Shown here piece by piece: positions 8,906 to 16,894 of a DNA stretch of 64,000 bases (the first letter of the stretch is position 1; each line of letters starts with the position of its first letter). The notes beneath the pieces were generated by a model, which was not told where the DNA came from, did no database searches, and saw only the letters and a program-made list of their open reading frames with translations. Both the position numbers and the translations under genes were made by a program. The stretch is from Oligoflexia bacterium. GTDB taxonomy: Bacteria; Bdellovibrionota_C; UBA2361; JAFLCA01. The stretch spans positions 34,611-98,610 of the forward strand of contig JAIBBV010000003.1 of NCBI GenBank assembly GCA_019694465.1, in the 5' to 3' direction.

Positions 8906-9574
8906 CTACTCTCTCCAGATTGTCTCTGAATCGCTCAGGTCGATCCACTTGGCTGCTGACTTTAGCACATCTCCCGAATGAAGGTTGCCAAAATCTGCAC
9001 TAACTGTGTCGATTCCGAAGTCCCTAATTAGGGATAGGGGGTAGGCTAATTCGCGGTCAGGGCATACTACTGTGACAATACGAGATTCCTGGCTTGCATC
9101 GGTGTGCTCTTGAACTGGAGCAAGCTTAATTTCAGCCGTTGGCTCAGGTTCGGCTTTTACTGCGCTAGCCGAGTTCGAGTTTTGGCCGACCTCAGGTATG
9201 TAGCGGCTCAGAGCTCCAAAGCTAGAAAAACCGCGGGCAAAAGCCACCATATCGGCTGCCATTTCGATATCTACCGTCACCTGCCTATTAATACCCTTTG
9301 GTGGCAGTCGCTTAACGACCACTGCTAGGCCAGCTTTAGCCACAGCATCTAGGAAGGAGCGCTGACGTGAGTCGTCTTCGTAAGGGATTAATGTATAGTA
9401 CCGCGCTACAACTGGTGCAGTTCCTGAGGTCACCCCACGTACCAAGGCGCTCAGGTCTATCTTCCGATTTAGGCGGCGGCAAGCGCGGTCAAGTCCAATG
9501 CCATCTATAAACAGTCCTATTAGGCGTCTACGAGTGCGCTTGACGATGCCTTTGCCTAGTTCTTCGTAATCCAC
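8906..9574 (-). CDS. NYN-domain (LabA/DUF88-like) putative RNase
   Basis: A 222-residue protein that starts a likely operon with dnaB. Residues about 15-125 resemble a PIN-like NYN/LabA domain: LIGLFIDGIGLDRA (first acidic strand), a small-residue RYYTLIPYED strand, and GINRQVTVDIEMAADMVAFA, which matches the KGVDV-type strand with its conserved Asp. The last fold piece, IVTVVCPDRELAYPLSLIRDFG, corresponds to the usual SGDSDF-P-L segment, but the SGDxDF acidic cluster is altered to CPDREL. A low-complexity Ala/Glu/Pro linker of about 35 residues (130-165) interrupts the domain. NYN proteins are metal-dependent ribonucleases; the changed last motif leaves activity uncertain. Confidence 0.62.
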   Translation of the reverse strand: MDYEELGKGIVKRTRRRLIGLFIDGIGLDRACRRLNRKIDLSALVRGVTSGTAPVVARYYTLIPYEDDSRQRSFLDAVAKAGLAVVVKRLPPKGINRQVTVDIEMAADMVAFARGFSSFGALSRYIPEVGQNSNSASAVKAEPEPTAEIKLAPVQEHTDASQESRIVTVVCPDRELAYPLSLIRDFGIDTVSADFGNLHSGDVLKSAAKWIDLSDSETIWRE

Positions 9575-9927
9575 AGTCTACCCAGTATTAGAATTTTTAT
9601 TTGATTGTACGTATCGGACGCGCAACGCGTACTCGAAACCTAGCTACTTTAGGGCCTGGCGCTTCAGTTGTCAAAGCGGGGGATTTGGTCTAATCCGGCC
9701 GGCTGGTTGCTATGTCCTGCCGCGCGTCGATCTTGTCTTAGAGTGCGGAACAAAGTGAAAGTGTAGCGAGCCAAGTGAGATATGAGCCGAAACAAGGAAG
9801 GCAAGCCGATCAACCGTAAACCTAGCATAGCTACGCTGAGGGTTGTTTTGCGCTACGCACTAAAGCCACGCCCAAAATTTAATTTTGAAGCAGAGAGCAC
9901 TTGTTCAGTGCTTTTGATGTCAGGGGA
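9575..9927. other. Intergenic region holding repeat copy 1
   Basis: The spacer of about 350 bases between two minus-strand genes has no long gene. Bases up to about 9735 show nothing I recognise apart from the likely promoter area of the NYN-dnaB operon. From 9738 it holds a diverged dispersed repeat, and the frame from 9782 stays open for about 49 codons into the end of the spacer. Confidence 0.55.
9738..9852 (+). repeat. Dispersed intergenic repeat, copy 1 (degraded)
   Basis: Aligned without gaps to 46123-46216, about 75 of 94 positions match by eye, including an 18-base identical core (CCGAAACAAGGAAGGCAA). From the ATG at 9782 the copy reads MSRNKEGKPINRK; the other copy reads MNRNKEGKQNNKK, and both continue with an S-x-ATLR-x-VL segment. 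Upstream of that ATG this copy has in-frame TAG and TGA codons where copy 2 has CAG and CGG, so it looks like the more decayed one. It also appears to lack about 57 bases present in copy 2 before a shared TACGCACT end. It could be a decayed mobile-element gene, a small-protein gene or a structured RNA element. Confidence 0.7.
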
Positions 9928-10791
9928 TTAGGACCAGCAAGCGGCCAGTCTGCGAATTGACGCCGCCAACATCGGTCGATGGGTGTGCGGTAAGCTTGCG
10001 AATAGCTCTGGCGTTACAGGATGCCAGGCAGCGGCTTCGATCTCGTGAGTGTCGCGAGGCTGTAGGACCCAAGCTGCTGTGTCTCTATATGCGAAATGAG
10101 CATGAAATACGACGCACTCAAGCCAGGCATTGTCTGTGTTTATGGCGCTATCCATATAGCCGTGTCCAATTTGGACTAAGCAATTTGGGTCAAGTTCGAT
10201 GTTAGATTCTTCGATGGCTTCGCGGGCAGAGCTGACTCTGGCGTCCTCCTCGATTTTTCGATGTCCGCCTATCAGCGCAAGCATAGTGCCACCCCAGTCT
10301 AAGTGTTTTGAGACTAGAGCCACCTCGATCCTGCGACCGTCCTTTGAAACTCTGGTAACCACTAAGTCTGTTACATGATTAGGCCCCCACAGCCAGAGCG
10401 AGCCGCGATCTCTCAGGCCTGTTCGACCTGCCGGGTTAATGGGAGCTCCTTCCTCGTCAAATTGAATCCTATCAAAAACGCTTACTAGAGCCCTTCGTTC
10501 GATCCTTGAGGGCTCAGCTGGGTCAGACCTCTCATCGCCAAGCGGTTGAGCGTAGTGTTGGAGTACTAAAGGAGAGGTCCAGCGGGGTGGTGTATATCCA
10601 GGAAGCGCACTTCTCCAGCTTAATGGTTTGCCATTTAGATCGAATCTGTTTGGTGCCGTAGGGTCAGGGTGGCGCACAAAGGGGGCACGCGAATGTGTTT
10701 CAGGGCAGGTGCAGGGAATATCTATCCCGGCGGGGATTAATGCTAATAAGGCCGAAGGGTTTTGGCCCGGACTTGGAACAGGGGTACTCAC
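9928..10791 (-). CDS. Nudix-domain hydrolase, large family member
   Basis: A 287-residue protein. Residues about 1-125 are rich in Pro and Arg and carry two Cys in PCTCPE; I do not recognise this part. Residues about 130-280 form a Nudix fold with the box GGHRKIEEDARVSSAREAIEES, in which REAIEES-N-I replaces the usual Gly near the end with Asn; the metal-binding REx2EE glutamates are intact. The layout (VTRVSKDGRRIEVALVSK, then DTHEIEAAAWHPVTPE) resembles ADP-ribose pyrophosphatase or TRPM2-NUDT9-like proteins, but the substrate is uncertain. It stands alone between a repeat-bearing spacer and a hairpin. Confidence 0.72.
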   Translation of the reverse strand: MSTPVPSPGQNPSALLALIPAGIDIPCTCPETHSRAPFVRHPDPTAPNRFDLNGKPLSWRSALPGYTPPRWTSPLVLQHYAQPLGDERSDPAEPSRIERRALVSVFDRIQFDEEGAPINPAGRTGLRDRGSLWLWGPNHVTDLVVTRVSKDGRRIEVALVSKHLDWGGTMLALIGGHRKIEEDARVSSAREAIEESNIELDPNCLVQIGHGYMDSAINTDNAWLECVVFHAHFAYRDTAAWVLQPRDTHEIEAAAWHPVTPELFASLPHTHRPMLAASIRRLAACWS

Positions 10792-10876
10792 TGCGACACC
10801 ACAAAAGACTGCGGTGATTGTAGCAATTTGCTACTGCTTAGTCACATCTTGGCCACACATATACAACAGCGCTAAG

Positions 10877-10905
10877 CCAGGCAAAAAACTCATATTTTTG
10901 CCTGG
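10877..10905. terminator. Hairpin, possible terminator downstream of the minus-strand lipoprotein gene
   Basis: Perfect 11-bp arms CCAGGCAAAAA (10877-10887) and TTTTTGCCTGG (10895-10905) around a 7-base loop. It lies 35 bases beyond the stop of the L,D-transpeptidase-like gene on the minus strand. The T-run is inside the stem rather than after it, so strength as an intrinsic terminator is uncertain. Confidence 0.5.
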
Positions 10906-10939
10906 GGAAAGCTGAAAATTATTCTCTACCTAGTAGGGG

Positions 10940-11524
10940 CTAGCGAACTTCGATTGGCGCGCCAACGTCAATCTTATAATAGAGCCGTGACATGTCGTCT
11001 TCATTTAATCTGATTCCACCAATGTCCTCAGTCCAAAAAGGTCCGCTAAATATCGGTGTATCCTTGTTGATAAAGACTACAAAGTCACCCAGAGCTCCAC
11101 GCAGATAGCGTGAGCGATCTCCTTGTGGTGGAATTCGAAGATTGCGTGAAAGGAAATAGTTGTCAGGCGCATACCACAGTGCGTTACGCTGCTTATGCAT
11201 TACTTGGTAAGAGCCAGACTTCAGCGAGCTAAAGCCTTCGCCAGGCGCCATGCCGACTTCTTTGTCGCCATCCATAAGCGTAACAAGTTGGGTGCCCTTG
11301 TCTATGAGTATCCAGGGCCCAGCATGAGCTGCCTGCGTCAGGGGCATAAACCCCATCATTACGGCATTCTCAATTGAAGAAGTCGCTGGCACTGGCCTAG
11401 ACACAGCGATCATGCCATCAAGCATCCAAAGGTTCTTATCTGGAGTATGCGAGGTAGATCGCGAGCAAGCGGCTAGGGTAACAGCGATAAAACAGAATAA
11501 ACCAAGGCCGAGACGAGCTTTCAT
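10940..11524 (-). CDS. L,D-transpeptidase-like (YkuD fold) lipoprotein lacking catalytic Cys
   Basis: I start at the internal ATG at 11524 because it opens a clean lipoprotein signal (MKARLGLGLF, lipobox LAAC, Cys20); an upstream in-frame ATG at 11662 would add 46 unlikely residues. The mature part matches the YkuD beta-fold: ILIDKGTQLVTLMDG, then SGSYQV, a YFLSRNLRIPP segment, and at the active site IFSGPFWTEDIGGIRLNEDD followed by YYKIDVGAPIEV. Active enzymes have HG(T) and S-H-G-C-x-R here. This protein has SG in place of HG and Gly170 in place of the nucleophilic Cys, so it is probably not a transpeptidase but a peptidoglycan-binding or regulatory relative. Confidence 0.65.
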   Translation of the reverse strand: MKARLGLGLFCFIAVTLAACSRSTSHTPDKNLWMLDGMIAVSRPVPATSSIENAVMMGFMPLTQAAHAGPWILIDKGTQLVTLMDGDKEVGMAPGEGFSSLKSGSYQVMHKQRNALWYAPDNYFLSRNLRIPPQGDRSRYLRGALGDFVVFINKDTPIFSGPFWTEDIGGIRLNEDDMSRLYYKIDVGAPIEVR

Positions 11525-11833
11525 AAGTAGTCTCAACAATAAAACAGTCTTTGCCCAAGGATAGGCTCGCCCCCAAAAAGGCACAAGACCAATAAAGTAC
11601 AAACTAGGCTCTGCAGCCTGGATCGCAATTATTAAGCCAGCCAAGTGGATTAATACCTGCACGATGGGGGCCCAAAAGACGTACTAAGGGCAAGATAGGT
11701 AGACGTAACTACTTGAACTGATATGGAACTTGGGCAAGTCTGCGAGGCATGTAGCGATAGTGCCCTGCTTTGGATTAAGCTTTGCACTTCGTGTCGGGCT
11801 TAGCAGGTAGTTGGGGCCGTAAGTCCCTGAAGG
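11525..11833. other. Divergent intergenic region
   Basis: About 310 bases between the divergent lipoprotein and lytic transglycosylase genes. It must carry promoters for both directions, but I could not pick convincing -35/-10 pairs. No repeat or RNA gene was seen. Confidence 0.4.
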
Positions 11834-12724
11834 GTGGAGTTTAGTAATAGTCGCATGCCTAGTTGTAATGGCGGAAAAGTGGAAGGGGCGGGCATAGGGT
11901 CCGCACTTTTTTGTGAGCGCGCTTGGTCAGGGGTTAGCCTTCTGTCCTGTAAGCTTGTTGTTTGCGGGCTAAGCCTTCTGCTGTGTGGATGCTCCAATCT
12001 AGGACTGTCTCCTGCGGCTGATTCAGGCCCACTCGGATTTATCAGTGGCTTGATTCAGCCAGAGGATGAACGGGCTAGCCTAGTAATGCCTAGCCAGCGT
12101 GCCAAGCAGCTACCGGATTTACCGATTATTGTTAATAGCGAGGTGCGCAGAGAACTAAGCTTCTTGTTGCGCCATGAATGTGCTTTCGTACGGGGCGCAC
12201 TTGAACGTCGGCGTGAGTTATATCCAGTGTTGGCGCAGATTCTTGATGACGAAGGTGTCTCGCGAACTTTTCTTAATGTAGCGTTGATCGAGAGTGGCTT
12301 TAAGATTAATGCACGCAGCTATGCGGGGGCTGTCGGTCTATGGCAGTTCATGCGTTCTACAGCCAGGCTTTATGGGCTGCGCGTAACGAAGAGGGACGAT
12401 CAGCGGCGCGATCCAATTCTTGCTACAATTGCAGCTGCGCGCCATTTCCGTGACCTGTATCGTTTATACGGCGACTGGTATTTAGCTTTGGCCGCTTATA
12501 ACGCTGGGACTGGAAGTGTGGAGCGTGCTATGCGTAGAGCCAAGAGTAGTGATTTTTGGACCATTGCAAAACGTCGCGCGCTCAAGAATCAGACAGTGCG
12601 TTATGTCCCGCGTATAATTGCGGCTAGTATTATAGTGCATGCATTTGATTCACAGCCCGATCGAGATCCGTCTGAAGTCTTGGCTGAAATTGAGCAACAA
12701 TTTTTATTTTCAAATGCTGGCTAA
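11834..12724 (+). CDS. Membrane-bound lytic murein transglycosylase, MltD/SLT-like lipoprotein
   Basis: A 296-residue protein. The hydrophobic segment LVVCGLSLLLCGC ends in a lipobox-like LCGC (Cys53), with an unusually long n-region; an ATG at 11855 is an alternative start. Residues about 130-250 are a soluble-lytic-transglycosylase domain of the MltD/Slt family: VALIESGF with catalytic Glu153, then AGAVGLWQFM (GLWQ motif), ARLYGL, DPILATIAAARHF and LALAAYNAGTGSVERAM. It would cleave the MurNAc-GlcNAc bond to give 1,6-anhydro ends during wall remodelling. No LysM repeats follow, so it is shorter than E. coli MltD. The stop shares a base with the ispF start (TAATG). Confidence 0.85.
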   Translation: MEFSNSRMPSCNGGKVEGAGIGSALFCERAWSGVSLLSCKLVVCGLSLLLCGCSNLGLSPAADSGPLGFISGLIQPEDERASLVMPSQRAKQLPDLPIIVNSEVRRELSFLLRHECAFVRGALERRRELYPVLAQILDDEGVSRTFLNVALIESGFKINARSYAGAVGLWQFMRSTARLYGLRVTKRDDQRRDPILATIAAARHFRDLYRLYGDWYLALAAYNAGTGSVERAMRRAKSSDFWTIAKRRALKNQTVRYVPRIIAASIIVHAFDSQPDRDPSEVLAEIEQQFLFSNAG

Positions 12725-13206
12725 TGACATCGAAGCTTAGAATTGGGCAGGGCATCGACGTGCACGCGTTTGTTGCGGGGCGCAAGTTGATTTTAGGGGG
12801 AGTCGAAATACCAGCCGAGTTTGGCCTTGAAGGGCACTCCGATGCTGATGCGTTGTTGCATGCTCTGATTGACGCCATTTTGGGGGCTGCCGGATTGCCA
12901 GATATTGGGCATTTTTTCCCTGACACCGAAGCGCGCTGGAAAGGTGCTGCTAGTACGGATCTGTTAGCGAGAGTATGGAAAGAGGTGTCGGCGCGTGGTT
13001 GGCGTCTAGTGAACGCGGATATTTGTATTTTGGCGCAGAAGCCTAAACTCAGTCCTTTTATTTCTGAAATGAAGCAATCTATAGCGGCTATTCTTAATGC
13101 AGACGTTGGGGCGATTGGAGTTAAGGCTACTACAACTGAGAAGCTTGGTTTTGTTGGCCGGGCAGAGGGACTTTGCGCAAGCGCAGTGGTGCTGCTGGAA
13201 TCATAA
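12724..13206 (+). CDS. ispF: 2-C-methyl-D-erythritol 2,4-cyclodiphosphate synthase
   Basis: A 160-residue enzyme of the MEP isoprenoid pathway that cyclises CDP-ME 2-phosphate to MEcPP with loss of CMP. Signature motifs are visible: GQGIDVHAF (metal-binding Asp and His), LGGVEIP, GLEGHSDADALLHALIDAILGAAGLPDIGHFFPD with the zinc His, and C-terminal GVKATTTEKLGFVGR. The length is as expected for the homotrimeric enzyme. Isoprenoid precursors also feed the polyprenyl phosphate used by the glycan cluster upstream, though no direct link is implied. It is translationally coupled to the preceding gene and followed 15 bases later by folB. Confidence 0.97.
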   Translation: MTSKLRIGQGIDVHAFVAGRKLILGGVEIPAEFGLEGHSDADALLHALIDAILGAAGLPDIGHFFPDTEARWKGAASTDLLARVWKEVSARGWRLVNADICILAQKPKLSPFISEMKQSIAAILNADVGAIGVKATTTEKLGFVGRAEGLCASAVVLLES

Positions 13207-13221
13207 TCGGGGGCTGCGTTT

Positions 13222-13581
13222 ATGTTAAGTATCGAACTAAACGAGCTTCGTATCCCTGTGCGGGTAGGCTGCTGCACGGAAGAGCGAGCTTTCCCACAAA
13301 TACTCTCCTTCGACGTGGTTATTTCGGTCTCTGATACAAGCAGTGAACAAAGCGATAAGCTCACTGACACTCTAGATTACGTGCAAGTGCTGAAGGTGAT
13401 GGAGCAGTCGGCGCGCGAGGGTGAGTGGCACTTGCTAGAAAAACTCGTTGGAGATCAATGTCGCGCATTACTGCAAGCTTTTCCAATTGCGGATGAGGTA
13501 AAGGTGCGAGCCGCTAAAAATCGATTTCCGCAAGTTAGCCGAGTGGTTGTAACGCGTGTGTTGCGACGGGACCAGTTGTGA
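13222..13581 (+). CDS. folB: Dihydroneopterin aldolase (FolB)
   Basis: A 119-residue protein of the tunnelling-fold family, folate pathway step converting dihydroneopterin to 6-hydroxymethyl-dihydropterin and glycolaldehyde. It shows IELNELRIPVRVGCCTEERAFPQ, a FolB-like N-terminus whose Glu follows the usual G-x-x-x-x-E pattern, then DTLDYVQVLKVMEQ (the DYxxL motif) and EWHLLEKLVGDQCRALL with the catalytic region, ending KNRFPQVSRVVV. I see no extra domain. It lies between ispF and a DUF2797 gene that starts at an overlapping GTGA, suggesting one transcript. Confidence 0.88.
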   Translation: MLSIELNELRIPVRVGCCTEERAFPQILSFDVVISVSDTSSEQSDKLTDTLDYVQVLKVMEQSAREGEWHLLEKLVGDQCRALLQAFPIADEVKVRAAKNRFPQVSRVVVTRVLRRDQL

Positions 13582-14381
13582 GCGCGGTTTCTGGCGTCTT
13601 AGAAAAGATGCAACATGATGCTGAGGCGGCCAGTAACACTGGCAGGCCACTGGCATACACAATTTTCGATCAGGATCTTAGTGCTAAGGTTGGGCAAAGT
13701 ATCGCTATCGCTTTTGAAGGCAAGATTTTTTGCATCCATTGTGGCCGAGCTATAAAAAAAACATTCGGCGAGGGGGCCTGCTACCCTTGCTTTCAAAAGA
13801 AGGCTGCCTGCGATATCTGCATCGTAAAGCCGGAGTTATGTCATTATGCTAAGGGCACATGCCGCGAGCCAGAATGGGCACGCGTTAATTGCCTAATCCC
13901 GCATGTCGTGTATCTCTGCAATACCACTGGTTTGAAAGTTGGTATTACGCGTGGCTTTAAAAAATTTGAGCGGTGGGGCGATCAAGGTGCGTTGGCGGCG
14001 ATCGAGTTGGCGCATGTGCCAGAACGCTTAGTGGCGGGGCTGTTAGAAACGGCGTTGGCTAAGCACCTAGAAGATAGGGCCGATTGGCGCGCGCTGATCA
14101 CGGGTAAGCATTCAGAAGTAGATTTGATCCAGGAGGCGGCGCGAGCTCGAGATTTATTGCCGCAGGACTTCCGCCAGTTCTTGCTGCCAGTGCAGTCGGA
14201 AATATATCGGTTTACTTTCCCTGTCCTTACCTATCCCAAAAAGGCTGTTACTCACAATCTGGATAAGCAGCCTGAGCTACAGGGCACACTAGATGGCATC
14301 CGTGGCCAATATATATTTGTTTCTGGTCGCGCGCTGAACGTCCGTAAGTATTCTGGGTACGAGGTTAGGCTGGAAATGTAA
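13578..14381 (+). CDS. DUF2797 family zinc-ribbon-like protein
   Basis: A 267-residue protein starting at GTG that overlaps the folB stop. The centre matches DUF2797: CIHCGRAIKKTFGEGACYPC (two CxxC pairs, residues about 52-75), then CDICIVKPELCHYAKGTCREPEW, with more Cys and His for metal binding, and YLCNTTGLKVGITR, a GIY-YIG-like strand pattern followed by RWGDQGA. Biochemical function is unknown to me; the GIY-YIG-like core suggests nucleic-acid contact. Its 3' end overlaps the convergent UPF0173 gene by 17 bases. Confidence 0.82.
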   Translation: MSAVSGVLEKMQHDAEAASNTGRPLAYTIFDQDLSAKVGQSIAIAFEGKIFCIHCGRAIKKTFGEGACYPCFQKKAACDICIVKPELCHYAKGTCREPEWARVNCLIPHVVYLCNTTGLKVGITRGFKKFERWGDQGALAAIELAHVPERLVAGLLETALAKHLEDRADWRALITGKHSEVDLIQEAARARDLLPQDFRQFLLPVQSEIYRFTFPVLTYPKKAVTHNLDKQPELQGTLDGIRGQYIFVSGRALNVRKYSGYEVRLEM

Positions 14382-15075
14382 AGCTGGATCCAGGCTGAAG
14401 CTCGCACACGTCGATATCAAAACGCATACACTCTTGCTTGAATTGCTCCGCGCTTCCTGTCAGTGCATCGAATGTCTTGTAGTGAATGGGAATGGCTACC
14501 TTGCAGCCAATAAACTTAGCAGCCCGAGCTGCTTGCAGCGGATCCATGGTGAAACGATCTCCAATTGGGAGTAGTGCCACATGCGGGCGATATATCTCTC
14601 CAATCAGTTCCATTTCTGAAAACAAGGCTGTGTCTCCAGCATGGTATATGGAATGTTTTCCGTTGCTAATAACCACCCCACACGCCTCTCCCGCGTAAAC
14701 TGGCCCGGAAGCAGTATCGTAAGAGCTGGAGTGGTGCGCATGCGTGAGGGCAATGCGTAGCCCACCAAAAGCGATGCTCCCACCTTTATTCATTGCCATT
14801 ACGCGAGACTCTGGAACGCCCTCTTTAATCAGTATCATGGCCAACTCCCAGGTTGCTGCTACACAGCAATTAGTTTCTCGCACAAGCCGTGTCACGTCCG
14901 AGGCGTGGTCGGCGTGTCCGTGCGACAAGACGATCAAGTCGAGCTGTTTCGGATTTTTGAGACTGTTCGGACAACGTGGATTGCCCTCTAGCCAGGGATC
15001 TATTGCTATTACAAGGTTACCGGCTTTTACAAAAACCGCGGAATGGCCTGCATACGTAATGCTATCAAGTTTCAT
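14365..15075 (-). CDS. UPF0173 metal-dependent hydrolase (metallo-beta-lactamase fold)
   Basis: A 236-residue protein of the YtkL/UPF0173 group. Zinc ligands are visible: ITYAGHSAVFV at the start, SHGHADHASD (HxHxDH), a later THAHHSS, YHAGDTALF (Asp ligand) and PIHYKTF. The substrate of this family is not established, though some bacterial members hydrolyse phosphate or lactone bonds. It converges on the DUF2797 gene and lies 105 bases downstream of purN on the same strand. The length and all metal ligands look normal. Confidence 0.9.
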   Translation of the reverse strand: MKLDSITYAGHSAVFVKAGNLVIAIDPWLEGNPRCPNSLKNPKQLDLIVLSHGHADHASDVTRLVRETNCCVAATWELAMILIKEGVPESRVMAMNKGGSIAFGGLRIALTHAHHSSSYDTASGPVYAGEACGVVISNGKHSIYHAGDTALFSEMELIGEIYRPHVALLPIGDRFTMDPLQAARAAKFIGCKVAIPIHYKTFDALTGSAEQFKQECMRFDIDVCELQPGSSFTFPA

Positions 15076-15180
15076 GAAATTTTCCTCAGCACTTTTCTAG
15101 AAATTAGCTGTGGTGCTCCCGACACAGGGCTCACATGCATGGTCAGATTCAGCTCATCCTATGCGAAGGTGGCACGGACT

Positions 15181-15840
15181 TCAATCTTGGAGTGCCGGGA
15201 GTATGAATCCAAGCTGTGTAGCTTCAAAGCGGGCTGATGCTTCTATCGACACTGTCCCTCCTTCGAGTTTAATCGAGCCTTGGGCAATTCGATTAATCAC
15301 CCAAGGGTAAATGCGATGCTCGCAAGCAAGCACGCGTTCTGCCAGGGTGTCCGGATTGTCTGTGGGCAAAACATCGACTGCGGCTTGAGCGATAATTGGG
15401 CCGGTATCGACCCCCTTATCCACAAAGTGGACCGTGCAGCCATGACGGGTAGCCCCGTCTGCTAGAACGCGTTCGTGAGTATGCAAACCTGGATAGGCAG
15501 GCAGGAGCGAAGGGTGGATATTGATTACTCGCCCCTGCATGGATTCTATTAGCTCAGGCTCAACAATTTGCATGTACCCTGCTAGTACCACCAGCTTTGG
15601 GGTTAGGTTGCAGATTTCATCACGAATTCTGGCCTTAAAGTGGCTCAACTTTTCGCCTTCAGCTCTGGAGAAGGCGAGGGTAGAAATGCCAGCATTTTTA
15701 GCATGTTCCAGTCCCGCTGCTGCTGGGTTATTGCTTAGAACGGCCTGGATTTTATAGTGCCGAGCTTGGGAGATCAGGGCCTTTAAGTTTGAGCCTCGCC
15801 CCGAAATAAGAACTATTATGCTATACTGTTGTGGTTGCAC
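15181..15840 (-). CDS. purN: Phosphoribosylglycinamide formyltransferase (PurN)
   Basis: A 219-residue folate-dependent enzyme of purine synthesis that transfers a formyl group from 10-formyl-THF to GAR. Motifs: VLISGRGSNLKALI (phosphate loop), LAGYMQIV, NIHPSLLPAYPG with the catalytic Asn-His and the folate loop, HFVDKGVDTGPIIAQ with the essential Asp, and a closing RVLACEHRIYPWVI. The length is normal. The ATG at 15840 lies about 70 bases from the divergent secreted-protein gene, so promoters for both must fall in that gap. Confidence 0.95.
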   Translation of the reverse strand: MQPQQYSIIVLISGRGSNLKALISQARHYKIQAVLSNNPAAAGLEHAKNAGISTLAFSRAEGEKLSHFKARIRDEICNLTPKLVVLAGYMQIVEPELIESMQGRVINIHPSLLPAYPGLHTHERVLADGATRHGCTVHFVDKGVDTGPIIAQAAVDVLPTDNPDTLAERVLACEHRIYPWVINRIAQGSIKLEGGTVSIEASARFEATQLGFILPALQD

Positions 15841-15910
15841 GTCGTTATCATAGCAGAAGTAACTTGTAGGTGTAGTCGCGACCTCGGATTATTTACCTCT
15901 CGGATAATTT

Positions 15911-16267
15911 ATGAATGCTAGACAAATACTTCTAAGTGCAGCCTTGTTAGCTGCGCAGTCGGCTCTCCCAGGACTTAGTCGCGCAGACGGCCAGGAGGCT
16001 TCCTCCGGAATTGAACAGAGGCAGGCCTCCGTAGCGCATGCTCCCAGGGCTGTTGATAAGCGTATGCCACCGGTGGTGCCTGGCCAGGCCGTTAATGACG
16101 GGAAAAAGGATATGAATGTTTGGTCGACCTCCGGACCTGTCCCAATAAGTGAGCCTCCCCAGGCCTTAGAGCCTAGGCACGATAGGGGGCTTGCCGTACA
16201 GGAGAGGCCATCAGAGATTATCGTCGATACCCGTAAGCAGCCTGCTGCGCCGTCGAATCCTCAATAA
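15911..16267 (+). CDS. Small secreted protein of unknown function
   Basis: A 118-residue protein with a probable Sec signal peptide (MNARQILLSAALLAAQSALPGLSRA, cleavage after Ala25). The mature part is short, Pro/Arg/Gln-rich and probably disordered, with no recognised domain. I see no clear strong ribosome site (only a weak TCTCGG region). It sits alone between purN and the rpsO leader. It may be lineage-specific; I cannot suggest a function. Confidence 0.55.
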   Translation: MNARQILLSAALLAAQSALPGLSRADGQEASSGIEQRQASVAHAPRAVDKRMPPVVPGQAVNDGKKDMNVWSTSGPVPISEPPQALEPRHDRGLAVQERPSEIIVDTRKQPAAPSNPQ

Positions 16268-16526
16268 ACATAGCAGCTTATTGTATCGACTAGTTAGGCG
16301 CTATTAAATTTGTGGCCATAACTGCTATACAGGGCTTTGACTTCTGTAAGCTAACTTGCTACGGTCACTGTGTTTTTGTATTAGAAAAGAAATTGTCGCC
16401 GCACGGCAGCAGGATAGTTTTCCCGCCCTCTCTAACTCCTAATAGTATTCGTTAGAGTGTTTTGTAAGAGTGAGGATCTATATCGCGTCGTGTTACGCGA
16501 ATGTTCAGGAGAGGAGTTAGTAGTTC

Positions 16527-16805
16527 ATGGCAACTGTTGCTGACAGCGGAAGCGAAAAATCCCGAGTAGTAGCTAAGTATCGTCGGAGTTCATCTGACAC
16601 CGGCTCACCCGAGGTGCAGGTCGCGTTGTTAACACATCACATTGAAAGTTTGAGCAAGCATTCAGCGAATCATCCTAATGATGTTTCCTCGAATCGAGGC
16701 ATGCTGGCGTTGGTTTCTCAACGTAAGCGTTTGCTTTCTTATCTTAAGACCGAAGACGTGGAGAGGTATAAGAGCCTTATCGCTGCGCTCGGACTTAGAA
16801 AGTAA
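16527..16805 (+). CDS. rpsO: 30S ribosomal protein uS15
   Basis: A 92-residue small-subunit protein that binds 16S rRNA at the central domain junction. The family pattern is clear: DTGSPEVQVALLTHHIESLSKH, HPNDVSSNRGMLALVSQRKRLLSYLKTED and a final YKSLIAALGLRK. The start ATG at 16527 has GGAGAGGAG upstream and gives a slightly longer N-terminus (MATVADSGSEKSRV) than E. coli. About 260 non-coding bases upstream may hold an autoregulatory leader, as S15 represses its own mRNA in many bacteria; I cannot confirm a pseudoknot. The rpsO-pnp order is the common one. Confidence 0.96.
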   Translation: MATVADSGSEKSRVVAKYRRSSSDTGSPEVQVALLTHHIESLSKHSANHPNDVSSNRGMLALVSQRKRLLSYLKTEDVERYKSLIAALGLRK

Positions 16806-16843
16806 TTGCGAAACTTGGATTTCTTTTCTCTTACGTTGTAATG

Positions 16844-16879
16844 GCGCCGCCGGCATTCGCACGGGCACGGCGCTTTTTT
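16844..16879 (+). terminator. Intrinsic terminator between rpsO and pnp
   Basis: Arms GCGCCG (16844-16849) and CGGCGC (16868-16873) are followed directly by six T. The loop region (CCGGCATTCGCACGGGCA) may add more pairing. It sits 38 bases after the rpsO stop and 15 bases before pnp, the position of the known rpsO attenuating terminator in other bacteria. Confidence 0.8.
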
Positions 16880-16894
16880 GTTAATTAGGACTAT

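Noticed and set aside
12630..13370. A 246-codon minus-strand open frame across ispF and folB
   Set aside because: It is antisense to two clear housekeeping genes, with Ser-rich, low-information sequence.
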